Shown here one piece after another: positions 1 to 7,615 of a DNA stretch of 7,615 bases. Below the pieces are notes generated by a model, which worked only from the letters and a program-made list of their open reading frames with translations, ran no database searches and had not been told where the DNA came from. This DNA is from an uncultured beta proteobacterium (GTDB taxonomy: Bacteria; Pseudomonadota; Gammaproteobacteria; Burkholderiales; Burkholderiaceae_C): positions 1-7,615 of the forward strand of contig CAIXMC010000219.1 of the NCBI GenBank assembly GCA_903920405.1. The letters run 5' to 3'. A program made the translations under genes and the position numbers. Within the stretch, counting starts at the first letter, position 1, and each line of letters starts with the position of its first letter.

Positions 1-1938
1 CATTTTGATGCGTTGAAGCAGTTGACCAATGCAGATTGGGTGCCTCAAACCATGACTGTAGATGCCATTCAGGATGCTGATGGGCATGTGATTCACAAAC
101 AGTATGCCTTTATGAACAGGGATACTTCGGTGAATTACTTCACATCCAATGTTTTCGTCGATTCATGGGAAACCGATCGAAAATCTTTTTTGGGAGATAA
201 CGAGTATGGCACCTGGAAAAACCCATTGGCGCTTCATCAGATGCATTTGTCCAATCATCAAGCGCGCCGTGCTGACAATATCAGTGCCTTGCTTCATGTA
301 CTTGGAACTTTGCAACCTGGTGAATCACGAAGAATTGTGACGCAACTGGGGCAGGAAGCCAGTCTTGAAGAAGCGATGAAGTCGATTAATAAGTTCAGAG
401 ATTGTCATGAAGTGGATATGGCTTTTCGTCACTTGAAAACGTACTGGGATCAGTATCTGGCCACTTTTGAAGTGACAACGCCGGATGCTGCGTTTAACTC
501 CATGGTGAATATACATAATCCTCGTCAGTGCCACACCACCATGAATTGGTCCAGAGATTTGTCGCTGTATCAGTTGGGATTTGGTGGTCGCGGTATTGGT
601 TTTCGAGACAGTTCTCAGGATGTGATGGGCACACTCGTTCACATGCCAGCGCAGGCACAAGAACTCATGAAAAAAATTCTGAGCGTTCAAAGAACAGATG
701 GTTCTGCCATGCACCAGTTTTATGCCTCTACGCTGGAGGCCAATGAAGGAGATTCCCGCGAAGAGCACGGCCATGCCTTTTATGGTGACGATCATCTTTG
801 GATTATTCTCGCTGTCTGTGCTTATTTGAAGGAAACTGGGAATTTTGAATTTTTAAACCATGAAATTACTTTTTATGACAAGAAGTTAGATATTTCTCAA
901 CGGGACAGTGGAATAGTTTTAGAGCATCTTCAACGTTCCCTTGCATTTACAAAGTCACATTTGGGGCAACACGGTCTGCCACTCTTGGGTTTTGCAGACT
1001 GGAATGATACTGTGAACCTGAAAGGAAATGCAGAAAGTCTTTTTGTAGCTAACCAATATGCCAAAGCATTGTTGGAAATGATTGAACTGATGCATTATTT
1101 GGGCGATAAAAATAAGGCCAATGATTATCAAATAGATTATGACAATATGAAAAATGCCATCAATCAACAGGCTTGGGATGGAGAATGGTATGTAAGGTAT
1201 TTTGAAGAGGACGGTACACCCCTTGGCTCACATCGCAATGAACTTGGCAAAATTTATGTCAATAGCCAATCCTGGGCAGTGTTGTCTGGCGTAGCTCCTG
1301 CTGATAAAGCTGAAAAGGCCATGAACTCGGTCAACAAGTTTCTCAATACCCCCTATGGCATCAAACTCAGTTGGCCTGGATTTAATGGATTTGATCCCAG
1401 TAAGGGTGGTATCACCACTTATCCTCCGGGTGCCAAAGAAAATGGAGGTGTTTTTCTGCACACCAATCCTTGGTGCATGATTGCAGAAACCATGCTGGGT
1501 CATGGAGATTTGGCATTCAAGTATTATCAGCAAATTAACCCTGCGGCAAAAAATGAAATCATGGATATTTATGAGTGTGAGCCTTATTCTTATCCACAAA
1601 ATATTTTAGGCAATGAACACCCCCAGTTTGGATTGGGCAGAAATAGCTGGTTATCGGGTACGGCATCGTGGACTTATCAAGCTGCTACCCAACATATTCT
1701 TGGTATTCAACCTTCATATACAGGGCTTCACATCAATCCCTGTATTCCGAAGGAGTGGAAAGAATTTTCTGTCAAACGAGTATTTCGTGGGGCTGTTTAT
1801 CATATTCATGTAAGTAATCCATCCGGTGTGAACAGTGGTGTCACCTCTGTTCTTGTCGATGGTCGCCGGGTGGAATGCCCTACGATTGAGCTGTTTCATG
1901 ATCACAACGAACATGTTGTTCGTGTCACTTTAGGTTGA
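1..1938 (+). CDS. GH94 family glycoside phosphorylase (cellobiose phosphorylase / NdvB C-terminal type), 5' end cut by window
   Basis: The reading frame is open from base 1 to the TGA at 1936-1938, giving 645 visible residues; the TTG at 13 is simply in frame and is not a credible start. GH94 enzymes reversibly phosphorolyse beta-glucosides to glucose 1-phosphate. Residue numbers count from base 1. The end of the N-terminal beta-sandwich lies at about 1-120 (NYFTSNVFVDSWETDR, SFLG), then a helical linker, the (alpha/alpha)6 barrel at about 170-560 and the C-terminal sheet. Family motifs are NWSRD (182-186), GFRDSSQD (200-207), DGSAMHQF (233-240), the general-acid motif ADWND (332-336), the phosphate-site segment KENGGVFLHTNPW (479-491, His487), GTASW (553-557) and NPCIP (579-583). 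No catalytic motif is missing. A stand-alone phosphorylase of about 800 residues would lack roughly 150-200 here; alternatively this is the C-terminus of a larger NdvB-like glucan synthase. EGDSREEHGHAFYGDDHLW differs from classical cellobiose phosphorylase, so the substrate is unresolved. Parts are clearly AT-richer than the genes downstream. Confidence 0.9.
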   Translation, partial: HFDALKQLTNADWVPQTMTVDAIQDADGHVIHKQYAFMNRDTSVNYFTSNVFVDSWETDRKSFLGDNEYGTWKNPLALHQMHLSNHQARRADNISALLHVLGTLQPGESRRIVTQLGQEASLEEAMKSINKFRDCHEVDMAFRHLKTYWDQYLATFEVTTPDAAFNSMVNIHNPRQCHTTMNWSRDLSLYQLGFGGRGIGFRDSSQDVMGTLVHMPAQAQELMKKILSVQRTDGSAMHQFYASTLEANEGDSREEHGHAFYGDDHLWIILAVCAYLKETGNFEFLNHEITFYDKKLDISQRDSGIVLEHLQRSLAFTKSHLGQHGLPLLGFADWNDTVNLKGNAESLFVANQYAKALLEMIELMHYLGDKNKANDYQIDYDNMKNAINQQAWDGEWYVRYFEEDGTPLGSHRNELGKIYVNSQSWAVLSGVAPADKAEKAMNSVNKFLNTPYGIKLSWPGFNGFDPSKGGITTYPPGAKENGGVFLHTNPWCMIAETMLGHGDLAFKYYQQINPAAKNEIMDIYECEPYSYPQNILGNEHPQFGLGRNSWLSGTASWTYQAATQHILGIQPSYTGLHINPCIPKEWKEFSVKRVFRGAVYHIHVSNPSGVNSGVTSVLVDGRRVECPTIELFHDHNEHVVRVTLG

Positions 1939-1960
1939 AATTGCTGGATTCACAGCTTCC

Positions 1961-1987
1961 TTGGGTCAGCGTTATTTTATGTATAAA
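1961..1987 (+). promoter_or_regulatory. Possible sigma70-type promoter for queA
   Basis: A TTGGGT at 1961-1966 and a TATAAA at 1982-1987 are separated by 15 bases, shorter than the optimal 17. Transcription would begin near 1994 and leave a leader of about 40-60 bases before queA. This is the best promoter-like pair in the gap after the GH94 gene. The gap has no convincing terminator, so read-through from the upstream gene is an alternative. Confidence 0.3.
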
Positions 1988-2014
1988 AAATGGCTCTAGC
2001 CCTTATCCAGCTTG

Positions 2015-2043
2015 CATAGGATGCTATGAAAATTGATGCATCC
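2015..2043 (+). promoter_or_regulatory. Two mutually exclusive hairpins over the queA translation start region
   Basis: CATAG (2015-2019) can pair with CTATG (2024-2028) around a four-base loop. Alternatively GGATGC (2019-2024) can pair with GCATCC (2038-2043) around a 13-base loop. The two stems share bases 2019-2024, so only one can form. The only Shine-Dalgarno-like AGGA (2018-2021) is in both, and the second stem also holds the ATG at 2036. Control of queA translation is an inference; both stems are short and could be chance. Confidence 0.3.
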
Positions 2044-2056
2044 TTTTGCGATTGTC

Positions 2057-3144
2057 ATGCCTAAAAACTTCACGCTTAGCGACTTTGATTTTGATCTGCC
2101 AACCAAACTGATTGCACAACACCCAGCTCAAAAGCGCAGCAGCTCAAGGTTGCTTGACGGCACTGCTGATGTGCCAGTGGATCGTATTTTTAGTGAACTG
2201 CCAACGCTGTTGCTGCCTGGTGATTTGATGGTATTTAACGATACCCAAGTCATGAAGGCACGTTTGTTTGGTGAAAAGCAGACCGGCGGTCAAGTAGAAC
2301 TGTTGATAGAACGTGTACTAGGTGATGGCGAAGTCGCAGCCCACATGCGCTGCAGTAAAAAGCCAAAGCCAGGCAGCACATTCGCACTCTGCTGCGCACC
2401 AGGCAGCCAGGAGCGTTGGAATGCCACCTTGCTAGGCCGTTGGCCTGACAACCAAGGCACCATGTTTCGCCTCAAATTAGCCAACGATGCAGGCGACAAC
2501 CCCTACACGCTGATGGAACGCCACGGCCATGTTCCACTTCCGCCTTACGTCACCCACACCGATTCGCCAGAAGACGCGCATCGCTATCAAACTGTGTTTG
2601 CCAAATATCCGGGAGCTGTTGCAGCGCCAACGGCAGCTTTGCATTTTGATGAAGAACTGCTGGCCAAAATAGATGCCATGGGTGTCTTGCGGACATCCAT
2701 CACGCTGCATGTAGGTGCTGGCACTTTTCAACCCGTCAAGACAGAAAACCTGGCCCATCACACCATGCACAGAGAATGGTACAACGTGCCCGCACAAGCG
2801 CAACAGGCCATAAAGGATTGCAAGAGACGTGGCGGACGCGTCATTGCAGTGGGCAGTACCAGTATGCGCACTTTGGAGTCATGGGTGCAAACAAGCCAAT
2901 CCACGGGCGATACTCAAATTTTTATCACGCCAGGCTTTAAATTCAAGGCAATCGACGTGCTGGTTACCAACTTTCATTTGCCAAAATCAAGTTTAATGAT
3001 GCTGGTCAGTGCTTTTGCTGGCTTTGATCACATCAAGACGCTTTACCGCCATGCCATTCAACAGCAATATCGATTTTTCAGTTATGGCGATGCCATGCTG
3101 TTAATGCGCCGCGAGAACCCTGCCAGTGGACACAACACCAGACC

Positions 3145-3148
<4 letters not shown>
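2057..3148 (+). CDS. queA: S-adenosylmethionine:tRNA ribosyltransferase-isomerase QueA
   Basis: QueA transfers and isomerises the ribosyl part of S-adenosylmethionine onto preQ1-modified tRNA to make epoxyqueuosine, a late cytosolic step of queuosine synthesis. The 363 residues match the family's usual length of about 340-360. Motifs in order (numbered from the ATG at 2057) are FTLSDFDFDLP at the N-terminus, AQHPAQKRSSSRLL, GDLMVFNDTQVMKARLFG, PGAVAAPTAALHF (ending at Phe197), TLHVGAGTFQPV, GGRVIAVGSTSMRTLES, TNFHLPKSSLMMLVSAFAG (from Thr304) and YRFFSYGDAMLL near the C-terminus. Small departures from consensus are TAALHF for TAGLHF and GSTSMR for GTTSVR. I chose ATG 2057 because FTLSDFDFDLP follows directly, as in relatives, but it has no Shine-Dalgarno. 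In-frame ATG 2036 and TTG 2033 lie 14 and 11 bases after an AGGA and remain possible. The TGA overlaps the ATG of the next gene. Confidence 0.96.
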
Positions 3149-4407
<1,259 letters not shown>

Positions 4408-4412
4408 CGCAC

Positions 4413-4434
4413 GCTGGCTGACCAACTGACCAGC
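4413..4434. repeat. Small dyad with internal direct repeat between convergent genes
   Basis: GCTGG (4413-4417) and CCAGC (4430-4434) form an inverted repeat around 12 bases, and CTGACCA occurs twice inside it (4418-4424 and 4426-4432). It fills most of the 29-base gap between the HD-GYP gene and vapC. It could be a weak bidirectional stop signal, but there is no T-run on either side. Confidence 0.3.
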
Positions 4435-4436
4435 AG

Positions 4437-4820
4437 TTACGCCATGGTATCTTTTGCAAAATAGTTTACCCCAGGCAACCCTTGGTAACCAACATCTTGC
4501 GTCCAGAAGATGGCATGCAACTCCTGCGCCATGCTGTACATGGCAGCGTCTGCCATGGCCAAATTATGCAGACGCGATGCCTTGGAGGCTGACACGGCGC
4601 GTGCATCCGTCAAATCAAGAACACGGCCTAATCGCATCACATCCAGGCACTGTGTGACCAGCATTTCAGGCAGATTACGGCTGAGCACCTTGTGAACTTC
4701 AAACAAAGAGATGGTGGGTACCAAAAGGTGATGGCGGTTTTCGATGGGGTCGGCAAACAAGTCTGCACGTAGGGTATCCTGGAAGTATTCGATCCAGCCT
4801 GAAGAGTCAACAATGTTCAT
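4437..4820 (-). CDS. vapC: VapC-type PIN-domain ribonuclease toxin
   Basis: VapC toxins are Mg-dependent ribonucleases that cut specific RNAs, often initiator tRNA or 23S rRNA, when freed from their antitoxin. The 127 residues are a typical single PIN domain. The four acidic active-site residues are in the expected places: Asp5 in IVDSSGWIEYF, Glu41 in TISLFEVHKVL, Asp91 in LAMADAAMYSMA and Asp109 in FWTQDVGYQGLPGV. Nothing is truncated, so an active toxin is expected. The ATG overlaps the vapB stop by four bases (4817-4820), the usual antitoxin-first, translationally coupled arrangement. The gene runs convergent to the HD-GYP gene. The RNA target cannot be read from the sequence. Confidence 0.9.
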   Translation of the reverse strand: MNIVDSSGWIEYFQDTLRADLFADPIENRHHLLVPTISLFEVHKVLSRNLPEMLVTQCLDVMRLGRVLDLTDARAVSASKASRLHNLAMADAAMYSMAQELHAIFWTQDVGYQGLPGVNYFAKDTMA

Positions 4821-5074
4821 TCAAATGTCCGATCTGGCTCTTTTTCGGGTTCAATATCGCCTAGGTCATACCCTTTCAGGATGCCGCGGTAAGTGCTCAT
4901 CGGTAGTTCAGGCTTAATGATCAGCTCTTTGCCACGCAGTTCAAAATGAATGTGCGAGCCAGGCCCTAAGCCCAATTTGGCACGCATGGCCGCAGGCAGC
5001 GTGACTTGGCCTTTGGTAGAAACTACGGCTTCAACAGTGGGCAATTCGTCCAACTCAGGGGATGCAACCGTCAT
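4817..5074 (-). CDS. vapB: VapB antitoxin with AbrB/MazE-type DNA-binding domain
   Basis: This 85-residue protein should bind and neutralise the PIN toxin and repress its own operon. An AbrB/SpoVT/MazE swapped-hairpin domain spans about residues 14-57 and carries the hallmark STKGQVTLPAAMRAKLGLGPG, followed by alternating strand residues to IIKPEL. The acidic, proline-rich tail (about 58-85, GILKGYDLGDIEPEKEPDRTFE in two halves) is the expected toxin-binding region. The start at 5074 is supported by AAGGAG at 5081-5086 (minus strand), six bases upstream. The stop overlaps the vapC start. The gene is divergent from tgt, and likely operator dyads lie in the shared upstream gap. Only the partnership with vapC separates it from other AbrB-family regulators, and that context is strong. 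Confidence 0.9.
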   Translation of the reverse strand: MTVASPELDELPTVEAVVSTKGQVTLPAAMRAKLGLGPGSHIHFELRGKELIIKPELPMSTYRGILKGYDLGDIEPEKEPDRTFE

Positions 5075-5084
5075 AAAATACTCC

Positions 5085-5101
5085 TTACTATTAAAATGTA
5101 A
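5085..5101. promoter_or_regulatory. Imperfect palindrome upstream of vapB, candidate VapB/VapC operator
   Basis: TTACTATTAAAATGTAA is an imperfect 17-base palindrome with TTAC/GTAA ends and six matching pairs out of eight around the centre. It lies just upstream of and partly over the vapB Shine-Dalgarno (5081-5086). AbrB-type antitoxins commonly bind such AT-rich dyads to autoregulate. The motif is AT-rich, so chance symmetry is possible. Confidence 0.3.
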
Positions 5102-5110
5102 AGCATATCA
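5102..5110 (-). promoter_or_regulatory. Possible extended -10 element for vapBC
   Basis: On the minus strand the sequence reads TGATATGCT, a TGn extended -10 motif joined to TATGCT. Transcription would start near 5095, about 20 bases before the vapB ATG and ahead of its ribosome site. No good -35 lies at standard spacing. A TTTAAT at 5095-5090 is nearer the -10 consensus but would start the RNA inside the Shine-Dalgarno, so I prefer the upstream element. Confidence 0.28.
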
Positions 5111-5129
5111 CAAAGTAAAGATGTCCGAG

Positions 5130-6379
<1,250 letters not shown>

Positions 6380-6436
6380 ACCTTGTATCTCTTTGGGTGT
6401 CATCACAAAACGATAAGGCGACCTTCATGTCCCCAT

Positions 6437-6469
6437 AAAAAAACCCCGCCAGGTTGCCCAAGCGGGGTT
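6437..6469 (-). terminator. Intrinsic terminator of the porin gene
   Basis: AACCCCGC (6442-6449) pairs perfectly with GCGGGGTT (6462-6469) around a 12-base loop. On the minus strand the stem is followed by seven T residues (complement of 6437-6443), the form expected for the porin transcript ending about 40 bases after its stop codon. On the plus strand the stem is not followed by a T-run, so it would stop tgt transcription only poorly. Confidence 0.85.
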
Positions 6470-6509
6470 GATGTGATGAATTTTCTAACTGATTTTCGTC
6501 AGCGCTAGA

Positions 6510-7586
6510 TCAGAAGCGGTGTTGAATACCAGCGGCAATGATCGTGTTGGTTGCGTCATTCCTTGCTGGATCTGTGGCTCTGTCGGCTTCAATTCCGACA
6601 TAAGCGAAGGTGCGTTTGGAGAGGATGTACTTGGCAGCAGCACCAACGCCGGTACGACCTGTGGCGTTATTTTGAGTCAGCGAAACTGTATTTTCATCAG
6701 ATTTGGCAAGGCTGGCAGACAAGATGAGCGCGCTGGAAATGGGCACATCAACGCCTACTTGCCATTCCGTGGTTTCGTTACCGGCCTTGGGAGTTACTTT
6801 GCCAGCGCTGAACATGCCATCAGACACGCGACCATAAGTGACCTTGGCAACAGCAACACCAAAATCGTAAGCAGCGCCCAAACGAACAAACGTCACACCG
6901 TCAACCGAAGCATCTTTTTTCTCATTTTGGAAACCAAAAGACGCACTGATGGGGCCACCAGCATATGTTAAATTGAGCGAAGTGATGTAACCAGCATCCA
7001 CCACGGTCGTTTTATTTTCGCCCAAACTGTAACTCACAGCACCGCTAAATCCACCCATGTTAGGAGCTTGGTAATAGATGGTATTGGCTGCGAAATTGGT
7101 GTACCCGTTGTAAGAGCTTGCAAAAACCTTCCTTTGGGCTGCAAAAACGACATCAAACATGGCATCTTGAAGACCGTCAATATCGTAATAAGGCGTTGAT
7201 GTTTTACCCAAACGCACTGCACCCAAGCCACCCGACACACCTACCCATGCTTGACGGCTAAAAGCTGCAGGTGAACTTACACCATCAACTGTAACGGTCT
7301 TGGCTGCACCATCGTCCACGTTAAAACCTTGTTGCAGGTCAAAGTTGGCCTTTAAACCACCACCAAGGTCCTCAGTACCCTTCAAACCCCAACGTGATGT
7401 ATTCATACCACCACTGCTCAGTTTGTTTTGAGTCAACGAGGTATTGGCACCACCATTCTTGGCCGCTGTTTCTGTCTTTTCACTAGACAAATAAGTATCC
7501 ACAATACCGTACAGCGTGACGGAAGATTGGGCCATTGCCGCACCGGATGCAGCCAATACTGCCAGTGCAATCAGCGATTTTTTCAT
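6510..7586 (-). CDS. Outer-membrane general diffusion porin (trimeric, OmpC/Porin_4 type)
   Basis: This 358-residue protein should form a 16-stranded trimeric pore for small hydrophilic solutes in the outer membrane. MKKSLIALAVLAASGAAMA (1-19) is a signal peptide with an AMA cleavage site; the mature protein begins QSSVTLYGIVD, the typical first strand of betaproteobacterial porins. Other family marks are SRWGLKGTEDLGGGLKANF (about 64-82), RQAWVGVSGGLGAVRLGK (111-128), a probable constriction-loop region after TPYYDIDGL (about 132-175), a YYQAPNMGGFSGAVSYSLG strand pair, and the terminal aromatic HRF needed for barrel assembly. I chose ATG 7586 because GGAG lies at 7599-7596 (minus strand), about nine bases upstream, and the signal peptide starts there. 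An in-frame TTG at 7601 would overlap that ribosome site. The promoter lies outside the window. Pore selectivity cannot be judged. Confidence 0.95.
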   Translation of the reverse strand: MKKSLIALAVLAASGAAMAQSSVTLYGIVDTYLSSEKTETAAKNGGANTSLTQNKLSSGGMNTSRWGLKGTEDLGGGLKANFDLQQGFNVDDGAAKTVTVDGVSSPAAFSRQAWVGVSGGLGAVRLGKTSTPYYDIDGLQDAMFDVVFAAQRKVFASSYNGYTNFAANTIYYQAPNMGGFSGAVSYSLGENKTTVVDAGYITSLNLTYAGGPISASFGFQNEKKDASVDGVTFVRLGAAYDFGVAVAKVTYGRVSDGMFSAGKVTPKAGNETTEWQVGVDVPISSALILSASLAKSDENTVSLTQNNATGRTGVGAAAKYILSKRTFAYVGIEADRATDPARNDATNTIIAAGIQHRF

Positions 7587-7615
7587 ATCAATATTCTCCA
7601 AAGGTTATACAAAAG

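Noticed and set aside
325..795. A 156-codon minus-strand open frame inside the GH94 gene
   Set aside because: The sequence has no domain character and mirrors conserved GH94 codons on the other strand.
1943..1956. A terminator after the GH94 gene (GCTG...CAGC)
   Set aside because: The stem has only four pairs with a six-base loop and no T-run follows.
1975..2035. A preQ1-type riboswitch upstream of queA, prompted by the A-run at 1985-1990 and CTCTAGCCC
   Set aside because: There is no stem-loop of the right size before the A-rich tail. GGCT/AGCC here would leave only a two-base loop, so the pseudoknot cannot be drawn.
6519..6971. A 150-codon plus-strand open frame opposite the porin 3' half
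   Set aside because: The porin frame has a signal peptide, strand pattern and terminal HRF; the opposite frame has none of these features.
7599..7601. An upstream TTG start for the porin adding five residues
   Set aside because: It would overlap the GGAG ribosome site that fits ATG 7586, and the extra residues would precede a canonical MKK signal peptide start.

Overview
The window reads as chromosomal DNA of a betaproteobacterium, most likely Burkholderiales and Comamonadaceae-like. The basis is the style of the proteins: a 358-residue outer-membrane porin with a Comamonadaceae-type signal peptide (MKKSLIALAVLAASGAAMA) and a terminal HRF, a Tgt with [11 protein letters not shown] and an insertion in its zinc-binding region, and a QueA with the FTLSDFDFDLP start. 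This placement comes from remembered family features, not from a database search.

Layout from left to right. 1-1938 (+) is the 3' part of a glycoside hydrolase family 94 phosphorylase whose 5' end lies outside the window. 2057-3148 (+) is queA, and a gene for a membrane-anchored HD-GYP cyclic-di-GMP phosphodiesterase (3145-4407, +) overlaps its stop codon by an ATGA. Convergent to that pair is a vapBC toxin-antitoxin operon on the minus strand (antitoxin 4817-5074, toxin 4437-4820, also joined by an ATGA overlap). tgt (5180-6379, +) is divergent from vapB across a 105-base regulatory gap. The window ends with a porin gene on the minus strand (6510-7586), convergent to tgt and followed by a clear intrinsic terminator at 6437-6469. 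There is no gene-free stretch longer than about 130 bases.

How the genes work together. Tgt and QueA catalyse consecutive steps of queuosine synthesis in tRNA: Tgt inserts preQ1 at the wobble guanine of GUN-anticodon tRNAs, and QueA adds the epoxycyclopentane-type ring from S-adenosylmethionine. These genes are adjacent in many bacteria such as E. coli; here they are separated by the HD-GYP gene and the toxin-antitoxin pair. HD-GYP is probably co-expressed with queA through translational coupling. The GH94 enzyme (phosphorolysis or remodelling of beta-glucosides) and the porin have no evident functional link to queuosine.

The most unusual non-coding features are a perfect 7-bp dyad over the predicted tgt promoter beside vapB, and two mutually exclusive hairpins plus a possible mini-ORF at the start of queA. 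I saw no tRNA, rRNA, insertion sequence, CRISPR array or clear riboswitch. All families present are known; I did not find a convincing undescribed system.
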